A stretch of DNA of 34,489 nt from an uncultured Clostridia bacterium. Its GTDB lineage: Bacteria > Bacillota > Clostridia > Christensenellales > Aristaeellaceae. Made by a program: the position numbers and the translations under genes. Shown here piece by piece: positions 1-7,614 of this stretch (positions are counted from its first letter, which is position 1; each line of letters begins with the position of its first letter). A model generated the notes under the pieces. The model did no database searches and was not told the origin of the DNA. It worked only from the letters and a program-made list of their open reading frames with translations. The stretch is taken from contig CAMFCQ010000023.1 in the NCBI GenBank assembly GCA_945948915.1, positions 1 through 34,489 on the forward strand, read 5' to 3'.

Positions 1-54
1 AGCGTTACCTGACGGCCGGTTATTGCATGGCCGATTTTATTTGAGAGTAGTATT
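1..54 (+). repeat. Right end of a dispersed hairpin repeat, cut by the window edge
   Basis: The first ~54 bases are identical to 22170-22223, the right-hand end of the complete repeat at 22029-22223. They include the small inverted repeat GGCCGGTT/ATGGCC and the terminal TTTGAGAGTAGTA. The rest of this copy lies outside the window. A second terminus-like sequence (GTTTCTATTTGAAAACAGTA, 67-86) follows; it matches the reverse complement of the left terminus at 22029-22048 in 18 of 20 bases and may be a solitary end. Confidence 0.75.
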
Positions 55-96
55 AGCACTTGGCTGTTTCTATTTGAAAACAGTATGACATACAGA

Positions 97-130
97 AAAG
101 GCATCCGGCCATCAGCGGCCGAATGCCTTT
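97..130. terminator. Hairpin terminator after the SH3/PDZ gene
   Basis: A 14-bp stem (97-110 with 117-130, one mismatch) around a six-base loop lies just beyond the minus-strand stop codon at 161. Read on the minus strand the stem is GC-rich in its centre and ends in TTTTC, which fits a rho-independent terminator for the SH3/PDZ gene. The stem also ends in TTT on the plus strand, so it could work both ways. Confidence 0.7.
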
Positions 131-160
131 ATACTTTGGGGAAAGCGGTTCCTTCAGGGA

Positions 161-2062
161 TTATTCCTTCTCTGCCGGGCGGAACAGCTCCGTCTCGTAG
201 TAGACGCCGTCGCGCCAGAAGGTCATCGTCGCACTCTCGCCCGGGAGAAGATTGCCGCGGGCCTTGCGCAGCGTCGCATCGCCGAGGATCGTGATCTCGC
301 CAATGCCGACGATCACGTCGCCAGGCTCGATGCCGGCGTCCGACATGGGTGAGAAGTCCGCAACCTTCTTAACCCACGCACCCTGCGGGAGATTGTAGCA
401 GGACTGATAGACGGGCAGAACATAGTGCGTCGTCACGCCCATGTCCCAGTCGGAATTGGCAAGCTCTTCGCTGCTGATGCTGATGGGCAGCGTGTGGATC
501 AGACTGTCGCCTACGCCGTAGTCAATGCCCACAAAGACCAGCTGATCGTCATCGACGGACACCTTCCTGCCGCCCACGCGATACCAGCTGACGGCGGCCT
601 GTGCGCTGGAGAAGAAGATCTGGTCGCTGACCTGGAAGTGATGCGGCGTGTAGACGCCGGAAGTGCCATCGTCATTCAGACCGGGGAAGATGAGGTTGCC
701 GTCCTCATCCTCAATCCAGCCGTCTTCGCCGCTGTCGCTGCTGCCGTCGTCCGCGTCCTCCGGCTCCCAGAAGTCGGAATAGTTGCGGCCGTCGGCAATG
801 GAGATATCGGAGATGGAATAGACGCGTTCAATCTCCTCGGCGAAGGTTTCCTTCATGTCGGCGGGAGAGCCGTCGCGGAAATAGGGGATGATCTTCAGGC
901 CGAACGAGGTGAGACGCTTGCCGGAGTTGTTGCGCACGGAGACCTGAATGCTGCCGAAGTAGCCGTACGAGGTAATCGCCGCTTTCTGGATATACAGCGG
1001 CTGCTCGCGATTGTTCAGGTACTTGATCTCCTTGCTGCTGCCTACGCGCGCGAGCACGCGGTCGTCAAAGAGCGTCGCCTGGGTCTGCGGATCGGCCTCG
1101 CCAGTGGCGGGCAGACCGTTGTCCTGCTGGAAGACCCTGATGATCTCCGCGGTGGAATCGGTGTAGCGCGTATTGTTGTTTTCCTTTTTGAAATAGCCCA
1201 GCTCGTACAGGCGCAGCTTGAGCCGACGCACGGCCTCGCTGCTGTCGCCGGGGCGCAGCGTGCCGTATTGAGCCAGCTCTTCGGCGCTGTACTCAAACGG
1301 CTCGGCGCGCTGAATGTCGTTGATGGGATCGCAGGAGAGCACGGGGTATTTATCGAGCACCGTCTCGGCGTCCACCTCCACCAGGGTCGCAGGCTTGAGC
1401 TGGCGAATGTATTCGGCAAGCATGTAGCCCTCCATGCCGGTATCCTTGACGACGATGTGCAGCCAGCGTTCGCCATCCGATTCGACCTCGCCCAGGATGC
1501 GCAGGCGCTCTCCGGAGAGGAGCTGCGCCAGCCGCGTGCCTCCGGGCTTGCGGCGGATGTTCGCGTTCTTTTCCGTGCGGCCGACGCCCTCTTCCTCATA
1601 GAAGATTTCGCCGATCACATAGGAACCGTTCGGTGTGGCCGTCGGCTCGGGCGAGGGCGTGGGGGTCGGCGTGGGTACGGGCGTCGGGGTTGGCACGGGG
1701 GTTGGCGTGGGTACCGGCGTCGGCGAAGGCGTGGGGGTCGGCGTGGGCACTGGTTCGAGCAGGTTCATCATGATGTAGCCGGTCTTGCCGGTTTTGACGA
1801 CCCGGACATAGGCCCAGGCGTTCTCCCCGATGCCGGTGCGGTCGAGCACCTCCACCTGTGTGCCGGACTTGAGGGTCTCGCGGATATCGCTCTTTTTATC
1901 GGGCTCCTTGCGCATGTTGGCTTTCTTGGCTGTCTGCAGGATGCCGCTGCCGGCCGTCTCGCTTTCCGCGAGCGCATAGCCTTGCATCGGGTCGGACGCA
2001 GGAACAAGGAGCAGCGCGCAGGCTGTGAGCACAGCGGCGCAGAGTCTTGTTGGTGTATTCAT
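161..2062 (-). CDS. Secreted SH3 / peptidoglycan-binding / PDZ protein
   Basis: A 633-residue exported protein. Residues 1-32 look like a signal peptide (hydrophobic CAAVLTACALLLVPA). Two bacterial SH3 domains follow (about 43-104 and 158-222), separated by a low-complexity linker of Pro-Thr repeats (about 105-145). Next come a peptidoglycan_binding_1 domain (about 266-336, with the LRPGDSSEAVRRLKLRL and GLPATGEADPQT hallmarks), an unrecognised central region containing an acidic patch, and a C-terminal PDZ domain (about 555-633, with AGIEPGDVIVGIG). SH3b and PG-binding domains usually tether proteins to the wall, and PDZ domains bind peptide termini. No protease catalytic domain is visible, so a wall-associated scaffold or sensor is inferred. 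The start is supported by AAAGGA six bases upstream and a sigma-A promoter at 2131-2159. It is monocistronic. Confidence 0.85.
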   Translation of the reverse strand: MNTPTRLCAAVLTACALLLVPASDPMQGYALAESETAGSGILQTAKKANMRKEPDKKSDIRETLKSGTQVEVLDRTGIGENAWAYVRVVKTGKTGYIMMNLLEPVPTPTPTPSPTPVPTPTPVPTPTPVPTPTPTPSPEPTATPNGSYVIGEIFYEEEGVGRTEKNANIRRKPGGTRLAQLLSGERLRILGEVESDGERWLHIVVKDTGMEGYMLAEYIRQLKPATLVEVDAETVLDKYPVLSCDPINDIQRAEPFEYSAEELAQYGTLRPGDSSEAVRRLKLRLYELGYFKKENNNTRYTDSTAEIIRVFQQDNGLPATGEADPQTQATLFDDRVLARVGSSKEIKYLNNREQPLYIQKAAITSYGYFGSIQVSVRNNSGKRLTSFGLKIIPYFRDGSPADMKETFAEEIERVYSISDISIADGRNYSDFWEPEDADDGSSDSGEDGWIEDEDGNLIFPGLNDDGTSGVYTPHHFQVSDQIFFSSAQAAVSWYRVGGRKVSVDDDQLVFVGIDYGVGDSLIHTLPISISSEELANSDWDMGVTTHYVLPVYQSCYNLPQGAWVKKVADFSPMSDAGIEPGDVIVGIGEITILGDATLRKARGNLLPGESATMTFWRDGVYYETELFRPAEKE

Positions 2063-2130
2063 GGGATCCTTTCAGCGCGTGATGCGCACAGAGATGTCGA
2101 TAGGTTTGCCATCACGATATGGTTATGAGT

Positions 2131-2159
2131 ATTATACCAGTTTTGAAAATGATCGGCAA
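2131..2159 (-). promoter_or_regulatory. Sigma-A promoter of the SH3/PDZ gene
   Basis: On the minus strand, TTGCCG (2159-2154) and TATAAT (2136-2131) are separated by exactly 17 bp, about 70 bases upstream of the start codon at 2062. Confidence 0.7.
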
Positions 2160-2212
2160 CCGCTTTTTGCAATCCGCAGCTTTGCGCGGCGGCTGATGTC
2201 GAATGAAGGCAC

Positions 2213-2241
2213 AAAAACGGGGCTGCCGTGCAGACAGCCCC
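2213..2241 (-). terminator. Terminator of the alcohol/aldehyde dehydrogenase operon
   Basis: On the minus strand a perfect 7-bp stem (GGGGCTG/CAGCCCC, 2241-2235 with 2225-2219) is followed by GTTTTTG. It begins 31 bases past the aldehyde dehydrogenase stop codon and fits a rho-independent terminator. Confidence 0.8.
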
Positions 2242-2271
2242 TTATTGGGGAAGTTGATGAAGGCGCGCGCT

Positions 2272-3642
2272 TTATCGCAGGAACATCCTCAGCAGCCTAT
2301 CCTTCAGCGGAGAATAGGGCATGTAGCGCACCGGCAGATCCATCCAGGTTGACTTGCTGACAATGCTCTTCTCGTGGCTGAAGGTGTCAAAGCTCCTCTT
2401 GCCATGATAGCTGCCCATGCCGCTGTGGCCTACGCCGCCGAAGCCCATGCGGCTGGTGGCGAGGTGGATGATGGTGTCGTTGATGCAGCCGCCGCCGAAG
2501 GGCACGCTGCGCAGGAAGCGCTCCTGTGTCCGTTTGTCCTCGGAGAAGAGGTACAGCGCCAGCGGATGCTCGCGGCTGTTGATGAAATCAACGGCTTCGT
2601 CGAGGGTATCGTAGGCGATGACCGGGAGCACCGGGCCGAAGATTTCCTCCTGCATGACGGCGTCCTCAGCCGTCACGCCGCAAAGAACCGTCGGCGCAAT
2701 GCGCAGCGTGTCGGGATCGCCTTGCCCGCCCAACACGACCTTCGCTGGATCGATCAGCCCCATGACGCTGTCATAGTGCTTGCGGTTGATCATGTGGACG
2801 TATTTGTCATTGACCAGCGCGTTTTCGCCGACCATGGCTGCGATGTGCTTGCGCAGCAGGACGAGGAATTCATCCTTGACCTTTCGGTCGATGAGCAGGT
2901 AATCCGGCGCCACGCAGGTCTGACCGCAGTTGAGCAGCTTGCCGAAGGCGATGCGCTTGGCCGCCAGGTCGAGCTTTGCGGTGGCATCGACGACGCACGG
3001 GCTCTTGCCGCCCAGCTCGAGCGAGACGGGCGTGAGATGCTCGGCGGCCTTGCGCATGACCTCCCTGCCGACGGTGACGCCGCCGGTGAAGAAGATGTAG
3101 TCAAACCGCTGCTCAAGCAGCGCCTGGTTTTCCTTGCGGCCACCCTCGACGACGGCGACGTATTCCGGCGGGAAGCACGCGGTGATGATCTCACGGATGA
3201 CGGCGGACGTGGCTGGCGCGTAGGCGGAGGGCTTGAGCAGCACGCAGTTGCCCGCAGCCAGCGCGCCGATGAGCGGCTCCATCGTCAGCATGAAGGGATA
3301 GTTCCACGGGGACATGACCAGCACCACGCCGTAGGGATTGTGCACGGTGAAGCTGCGCGCGTGGAAATGCGCCAGCGGCGTGAGCACGGGATGCCTGCGC
3401 GCCCAGCGGTCAATGTGGGAGAGAGCGTAGGACAGCTCGGAGAGCGTCATGCCGACCTCGCACATGTAGCTTTCAGACGGCGATTTGCCCAGATCCTGCG
3501 CGAGCGCGGCGTTGATCTGCGCTTCGTGGGAAAGAATGGCTGCGCGCAGACGGCGCAGCGCGTCCTTGCGGAAGGCGATGTCCAGCGTCTCTCCCTGGGC
3601 GAAATACGCGCGCTGGGCGGCGACGGTGCTTTCGATGCTCAT
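2272..3642 (-). CDS. Aldehyde dehydrogenase (class 3-like)
   Basis: A 456-residue NAD(P)-dependent aldehyde dehydrogenase that oxidises an aldehyde to the acid. The length is typical of the shorter class 3 / YwdH-like group. Visible hallmarks are the Rossmann entry SPWNYP (about 111-116), the FTGGVTVGREV turn, the general base Glu209 in LELGGKSPC, and the nucleophile Cys243 in NCGQTC. Its start codon overlaps the stop codon of the upstream alcohol dehydrogenase by one base (TGATG), so the two are probably translationally coupled. Together they suggest reversible alcohol-aldehyde-acid interconversion; the actual substrate cannot be read from the sequence. A terminator follows at 2213-2241. Confidence 0.93.
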   Translation of the reverse strand: MSIESTVAAQRAYFAQGETLDIAFRKDALRRLRAAILSHEAQINAALAQDLGKSPSESYMCEVGMTLSELSYALSHIDRWARRHPVLTPLAHFHARSFTVHNPYGVVLVMSPWNYPFMLTMEPLIGALAAGNCVLLKPSAYAPATSAVIREIITACFPPEYVAVVEGGRKENQALLEQRFDYIFFTGGVTVGREVMRKAAEHLTPVSLELGGKSPCVVDATAKLDLAAKRIAFGKLLNCGQTCVAPDYLLIDRKVKDEFLVLLRKHIAAMVGENALVNDKYVHMINRKHYDSVMGLIDPAKVVLGGQGDPDTLRIAPTVLCGVTAEDAVMQEEIFGPVLPVIAYDTLDEAVDFINSREHPLALYLFSEDKRTQERFLRSVPFGGGCINDTIIHLATSRMGFGGVGHSGMGSYHGKRSFDTFSHEKSIVSKSTWMDLPVRYMPYSPLKDRLLRMFLR

Positions 3643-4852
3643 CAGGCTTCCTCCTTGCGCATCAGTTCGAAATAGACGGTTTCCAGCTCCATTTGATCCA
3701 TCAGCATGGGGACGGGGTAGAGCGGATTGCTCTCCCTGTCGGCGCGGCGGGCCATCTGAGGAATGTCTTCTTCACGGATCTGGGAAAACCCTGTCGGCAG
3801 ACCGAAGGATTCGTTCCTCTCTTCGATCCAGCTGATGAAGTGCTCCGCGGCGGTCTGATCGTCGTTTCAGGCGGCACAAGCCCCGCGACTGCCGCCAGAC
3901 GCGCGAGCCTGGCGGTGCAGGACGCGCCGTAGCGGCGCAGCATGTGCGGCAGGATGACGGCGTTGGCCAGACCGTGCGCGATGCCGTACTGGCCGCCCAG
4001 GGAGTGCGCGATGCCGTGCACATAGCCGACGTAGGAGCGGGCGAAGGCGATACCCGCGCAGTACGCGGCGCGCAGCATGTGCTGCCTTGCCTCCAGATTG
4101 CCGCCGTCCAGATAAACGGCCTGCAGGTTTCCGGCGATGAGTGCAACGGCCTCCTCGGCCATGGCGCGGGTCAGCCTGTTGGTGCTGCGGCCGATGTACG
4201 CCTCTACCGCATGGGTCAGCGCGTCCAGGCCGGTGGTCGCGGTGATCTGCGGCGGCAGGCCGAGGGTCAGCTCTGCGTCGAGCACGGCGTAATCCGGGAT
4301 CAGCGCAAAGTCGTTGATCGGGTACTTGTAGTGCGTCTCGCTGTCGGTGATGACGGCGGCCAGCGTCGTCTCGCTGCCGGTGCCGGCGGTGGTGGGCACG
4401 GCGATCATCAGCGGCGTTTTGCGCAGGATGCGCAGCAGGCCGCGCATCTTCTGCACGGGCTTGTTCGGGCGGGCAATGCGCGCGCCGACGACCTTGGCGC
4501 AGTCCATCGCAGAGCCTCCGCCCACGGCGATGATGGCCTGCGCTTTGCCTTCGATGTACAGCGCGCGCGCCTCTTCGACGTTGGCGATGGTCGGGTTGGG
4601 CATGCGCTGCTCATAGACGGCGCAGGCGATGTGCGCACGTTCAAGCGATTCCTCGAGCGCGGCGGTCAGGCCCAGGCTGCGTACGCCCGCGTCCGCGACG
4701 AGCAGGATGGAGGAAATCTGCTTGTCCTCAAGCAGCGGCACGATCTCCCGAAGGTGGTCAAGCAGCTTGGGCTGGCGGTAGGGCAGCACCGGCAGGGCGG
4801 TGCGGAAGACGAGCTGATAAGCGCGGCAGTACAGGCGCTTGATGGCTTTCAT
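3642..4852 (-). pseudogene. Iron-containing alcohol dehydrogenase with a one-base frameshift
   Basis: The N-terminal ~320 residues are a clear group III (Fe-dependent) alcohol dehydrogenase: GGGSAMD for NAD binding, TAGTGSETT, and the metal-site histidines in GLDALTHAVEAY and HGIAHSLGG...GIAHGLANAV. Around 3861-3862 the frame is lost; the uncorrected frame ends at 3701 with an unrelated basic tail. Restoring one missing base gives ETTDQTAAEHFISWIEERN, continuing to a family-like C-terminus that ends ELMRKEEA, with the TGA at 3644-3642 overlapping the aldehyde dehydrogenase ATG. The repaired product would be about 403 residues. The gene is first in a two-gene operon with a promoter at 4903-4931. 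Either the gene is broken in this strain or one base was lost in sequencing; the intact tail and overlap favour a recent event or an error. Confidence 0.85.
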
Positions 4853-4872
4853 GAATGAACATCCCTCTCATG

Positions 4873-4884
4873 GATCAATTGATC
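4873..4884. promoter_or_regulatory. Palindrome in the leader of the dehydrogenase operon
   Basis: GATCAATTGATC is a perfect 12-bp palindrome lying between the predicted transcription start and the ribosome binding site of the alcohol dehydrogenase gene. A second short palindrome, GCATATGC, sits at 4887-4894. The position suits a repressor operator. No regulator gene is adjacent, so this is inference. Confidence 0.35.
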
Positions 4885-4902
4885 AAGCATATGCAGCAAT
4901 AT

Positions 4903-4931
4903 ACGATACCACGATTGGAATAATAAGTCAA
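4903..4931 (-). promoter_or_regulatory. Promoter of the dehydrogenase operon
   Basis: On the minus strand, TTGACT (4931-4926) and TATCGT (4908-4903) are separated by 17 bp, about 50 bases upstream of the start at 4852. The -10 element is imperfect. Confidence 0.55.
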
Positions 4932-4967
4932 ATAAATTAACTAAAAAGTTTTATATAAAATTTCGGC

Positions 4968-4997
4968 AAAAAAGCCGGAACCGCGATAGGCTCCGGC
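4968..4997 (-). terminator. Terminator of the MATE exporter gene
   Basis: On the minus strand a 9-bp stem, GCCGGAGCC with GGTTCCGGC (4997-4989 with 4982-4974, one G-T pair), is followed directly by TTTTTTG, eight bases past the stop codon at 5005. This is a textbook rho-independent terminator. Confidence 0.9.
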
Positions 4998-5004
4998 GAA
5001 GAAA

Positions 5005-6339
5005 TCAGGCGCGCACGCTGCGCAGATAGCGGAGGGTGAAGACGACGGCCAGGATGGTGCCCAGCGCCCAGCCCACAGGCCAGGAGCACCAGATGCCGAC
5101 GCTGCCCATCAGGGCGGAGAAGACGATGCACAGGCCCACGCGCAGCACCAGATCGGTGAACGTGTCGATCATGAACGCGGCCATCTGGCCCGCGCCGCGC
5201 AGCACGCCGTCGAGCACCAGCTTGATGCACACGACGACATAGAACGGGGAGACGATGCGCAGGAACTGCACGCCGGTGCGCATGGCCTCGCCGCTGACCT
5301 CGCCGTCCATGAACAGGCTGATGGGCAGCGTGGGGATGCCGAAGTACAGCAGGATGACCGGAACGCACAGCGCAAGACTCATCAGGATGCCGGCCCGCAT
5401 GCCGGGCGCGATGCGCTCGTGCTTGCCCGCGCCGATGTTCTGGGAGACGTAGTTGCTCACGCCGGTGCCCAGCTGGGTAAAGCTGGTGATGATCAGGTTG
5501 TTGAGCTTGATGGCGGCGGCATAGCCGGCGATCACAGCCGGGCCGTAGCTGTTGATGACGGCCTGGATGATGATGTTGCCCACGGAGACGAAGCTCTGCT
5601 GCGCGGTGCTGGGCAGGGCAATGAAGACGACCTGACGCAGCAGCGGGAAGGAAAACCGGCGCGGCGCGGCGGCGTCCCTGGGCAGCGTGCGCAGGCGGCG
5701 CAGCACGGCGAGGACAGCCAGCACGCAGCTGACGCCCTGGCACAGGAACGTCGCCCAGGCGACGCCGGCCACGCCCATGTGAAAGCCCGCGACAAAGAGG
5801 ATGTTGACCAGAATGTTGACGGTGGAGGAGCAGGCCAGGAAGAGGAACGGCGTGCGGGAGTCGCCCATGGCGGAGAAGATGCCGGTGGAAACGTTGTAGT
5901 AGAAGAGGAACGGCAGGCCGAGGAAGTAGATGTTCAGGTAGAGCCGGCAGTCGGCCATGAGCTGATCGGGCGTGTTGATGAGGGCGAGCAGCCTTGTGCA
6001 CAGCAGCAGGCCCAGCGTCATGAGGACGGCGCAGAGCACGCCCACGGCGATGAACACGGTGGACACGGCGGTCTTGAGGTCCGCGTACTTCTTCGCGCCG
6101 AAGAGGCGGGAGATGATGATGGAGCAGCCGACGCTGCTGCCCATGGCGAAGGCGATGAAGATCAGCGTGATCTCGTACGCATTGCCGACGGCGGCCAGCG
6201 CGTTTTCACCGATCCAGCGGCCGGCGACGAGGCTGTCCGCGATGTTGTAAAGCTGCTGAAAGATGACGCTGCCCAGCAGGGGCAGGGAAAATTTGAGCAG
6301 AACGGTCTGCGGATTGCCGACCGTCAGATCCTTATTCAT
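5005..6339 (-). CDS. MATE family multidrug/metabolite exporter
   Basis: A 444-residue inner-membrane protein with about 12 hydrophobic segments, the usual size for MATE (multi antimicrobial extrusion) antiporters, which use Na+ or H+ gradients to export cationic drugs or metabolites. The N-terminal MNKDLTVGNPQTVLLKFSLPLLGSV and the FQQLYNIADSLVAGRWIGENALAAVG stretch are typical of the clostridial NorM/DinF-like branch. The substrate is unknown. Gene edges are well defined: AAGGAG upstream of the ATG, promoter at 6372-6401 and a strong terminator at 4968-4997. It is monocistronic and divergent from the barnase-like gene, whose promoter almost touches its own. Confidence 0.93.
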   Translation of the reverse strand: MNKDLTVGNPQTVLLKFSLPLLGSVIFQQLYNIADSLVAGRWIGENALAAVGNAYEITLIFIAFAMGSSVGCSIIISRLFGAKKYADLKTAVSTVFIAVGVLCAVLMTLGLLLCTRLLALINTPDQLMADCRLYLNIYFLGLPFLFYYNVSTGIFSAMGDSRTPFLFLACSSTVNILVNILFVAGFHMGVAGVAWATFLCQGVSCVLAVLAVLRRLRTLPRDAAAPRRFSFPLLRQVVFIALPSTAQQSFVSVGNIIIQAVINSYGPAVIAGYAAAIKLNNLIITSFTQLGTGVSNYVSQNIGAGKHERIAPGMRAGILMSLALCVPVILLYFGIPTLPISLFMDGEVSGEAMRTGVQFLRIVSPFYVVVCIKLVLDGVLRGAGQMAAFMIDTFTDLVLRVGLCIVFSALMGSVGIWCSWPVGWALGTILAVVFTLRYLRSVRA

Positions 6340-6371
6340 ACAGAGCGCTCCTTTTCAAAATATGCGGTGAG

Positions 6372-6401
6372 ATTATACCACCGCGTCGGGAAAGGAATCA
6401 A
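6372..6401 (-). promoter_or_regulatory. Promoter of the MATE exporter
   Basis: On the minus strand, TTGATT (6401-6396) and TATAAT (6377-6372) are separated by 18 bp, 33 bases upstream of the ATG at 6339. The -35 element is only seven bases from the -35 of the divergent barnase promoter. Confidence 0.7.
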
Positions 6402-6408
6402 GCGGAAG

Positions 6409-6437
6409 TTGGCAGCGCCGGACGAATATGGTATAAT
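6409..6437 (+). promoter_or_regulatory. Promoter of the barnase/barstar genes
   Basis: TTGGCA (6409-6414), 17-bp spacer, perfect TATAAT (6432-6437), followed 19 bases later by the GGGAGG ribosome binding site and the ATG at 6470. It lies back-to-back with the MATE promoter. Confidence 0.8.
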
Positions 6438-6469
6438 GGAACAAAAGAATCGGAACGGGAGGAAACAGG

Positions 6470-6997
6470 ATGATGATGCTCAAGCGCGCGGCTGCTGTGC
6501 TGCTGGCCCTGATCGTGCTGATGCTTGCGCCAGCAGCGCTGGCGAAGACGATCACCGTGGACGCGGCGGATTACGACGTGGAGAAGGGCGGCCGCTATGA
6601 CACGATGGAGGAGGTGGCGATCTACCTCACCTTCTTTGAGGAGCTGCCGGACAACTACCTCACCAAGAAGGAGGCGCAGGCGCTCGGCTGGGACAACAGG
6701 AAGGGCAACCTGTGGAAGGTGGCCGAGGGCTGCTCCATCGGCGGCGACCGGTTTGGCAACTATGAGGGGCTGCTGCCGGACGCGAAGGGCCGCAAGTGGA
6801 CCGAGTGCGACATCGGCTTTGACGGCGGCTACCGAAACGGTAAGCGCGTCGTGTTTTCAAACGACGGCCTGATCTACTACACGGATGACCATTACGCCTC
6901 CTTTGACGAAATCGAGGTCATCTGGACGGATACGGAGGACAGCTTCCTCTCCGGCGAGGAATTGAAGGCGTTTGTCGAGTGGCTGTTTGAGGAGTGA
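6470..6997 (+). CDS. Secreted barnase-like ribonuclease
   Basis: A 175-residue guanyl-preferring RNase of the barnase (N1/T1, microbial RNase) family. Residues 1-25 form a signal peptide ending APAALA, so it should act outside the cell. The mature part follows barnase closely: LPDNYLTKKEAQALGW, GNLWKVAEG, SIGGDRFGN, WTECDI, GYRNGKR and TDDHYASF. Using barnase numbering, the catalytic Glu73, Arg83, Arg87 and His102 and also Lys27 are all present, so it is probably active. Arg59 of the guanine-binding loop is replaced by Tyr (FGNYEG), while Glu60 is kept. Compared with barnase it carries an acidic C-terminal extension (LSGEELKAFVEWLFEE). The barstar-like gene follows immediately and would protect the cytoplasm. 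It may serve in RNA scavenging or competition. Confidence 0.92.
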   Translation: MMMLKRAAAVLLALIVLMLAPAALAKTITVDAADYDVEKGGRYDTMEEVAIYLTFFEELPDNYLTKKEAQALGWDNRKGNLWKVAEGCSIGGDRFGNYEGLLPDAKGRKWTECDIGFDGGYRNGKRVVFSNDGLIYYTDDHYASFDEIEVIWTDTEDSFLSGEELKAFVEWLFEE

Positions 6998-7002
6998 GCG
7001 GG

Positions 7003-7269
7003 ATGAAGACGATTAAGTTGGACGTGACGAACATCAGCACGGTGAAGGCGCTGCACGTGTACCTGGCCTATGCGCTGGATCTGCCTTCCTACTATGGAAA
7101 GAATCTGGACGCGCTGCACGACGTGCTGTGCGAAATCTGCGAACAGACGCGCATCGTGCTGGCCGGAGAGCCGGCGAGCGAGGAGATGGCGGCGTATCTG
7201 CCGCGTCTTGCCCGGGTGCTGGAGGATGCGGCGCAGGAGAACCCGGCGCTGCACCTGGAGCAGGCTTGA
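7003..7269 (+). CDS. Barstar-like RNase inhibitor
   Basis: An 88-residue cytoplasmic protein of the barstar family, the same size as barstar, which plugs the barnase active site. The inhibitory helix is recognisable: LPSYYGKNLDALHDVL matches barstar residues 26-41, with Tyr29, Asp35 and Asp39 conserved and Trp38 changed to His. The start chosen is the ATG at 7003, eight bases after GAGGAG; a GTG at 6994 would also be in frame and would overlap the RNase stop codon. Co-transcription immediately behind the RNase gene guarantees immunity. The replacement at Trp38, next to the key Asp residues, alongside the Arg59 replacement in the RNase, suggests a co-adapted pair. Confidence 0.9.
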   Translation: MKTIKLDVTNISTVKALHVYLAYALDLPSYYGKNLDALHDVLCEICEQTRIVLAGEPASEEMAAYLPRLARVLEDAAQENPALHLEQA

Positions 7270-7396
7270 GGCACAAAACTGACATTTGGGTACGCGGTCT
7301 GTATCACTTGGCGAGAATCCCTTGCGGCGGCCAATGGTGTGTGGTAAGCTTTCATCATCCCAAGCAGCAAGGAACCATCGGGAAAGGATGATCGGC

Positions 7397-7501
7397 ATGA
7401 TGGAAACGCTCAAATGGAAAGTGATTGCACTGCTGGTTCGCATGAACGTTCTGGCGGTGGTGCCGGTGAGGGCAAACAGCGGCTACGGCATGCGCCGGTA
7501 A
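7397..7501 (+). CDS. Small hydrophobic peptide ORF, function unknown
   Basis: A possible 34-residue peptide, MMETLKWKVIALLVRM followed by NVLAVVPVRANSGYGMRR. It has GGAAAGG nine bases upstream and a strong terminator directly after it, so the region looks like a real transcription unit. The N-terminus is a short amphipathic or hydrophobic helix with basic residues at the end. The helix-then-ANS arrangement is loosely reminiscent of clostridial AgrD precursors, but the Cys/Ser macrocycle and the Pro-rich tail are missing and no agrB is adjacent. It may be a degraded gene, a small membrane peptide or no gene at all. The 7270-7396 stretch in front holds no other recognised feature. Confidence 0.3.
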   Translation: MMETLKWKVIALLVRMNVLAVVPVRANSGYGMRR

Positions 7502-7530
7502 CACTGTGCAGATAGAGTGTATATGAATGG

Positions 7531-7560
7531 AAAGAGGCTCCCCGGGCGGGAGCCTCTTTT
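7531..7560 (+). terminator. Strong terminator after the barnase/barstar/small ORF unit
   Basis: A perfect 12-bp stem, AAAGAGGCTCCC with GGGAGCCTCTTT, encloses a short CGGGC-type loop and ends in TTTT. It closes the plus-strand transcription unit that begins at 6409. Confidence 0.9.
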
Positions 7561-7614
7561 GCATGTGCAGCGAAAGGTCTGCGCTCAAATCAATTCGAAC
7601 TATGCGGAAATCCT

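Noticed and set aside
425-2128. Long open frame of 567 codons opposite the SH3/PDZ gene
   Set aside because: Low-complexity Ala/Gly/Arg/His-rich antisense shadow typical of GC-rich DNA; the minus-strand frame has clear domains, promoter and terminator.
4937-6001. 354-codon minus-strand frame overlapping the MATE gene
   Set aside because: Arg/His/Pro-rich out-of-frame translation of the MATE gene; no independent start signal.
6994-7269. GTG start at 6994 for the barstar-like gene
   Set aside because: In frame, but it overlaps the RNase stop and the Shine-Dalgarno; the ATG at 7003 has ideal spacing and begins at the barstar N-terminus.
7388-7501. Small ORF as an AgrD autoinducing-peptide precursor
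   Set aside because: The helix and ANS motif are suggestive, but the Cys/Ser-containing macrocycle and acidic/proline tail are missing and no agrB, agrC or agrA is nearby.
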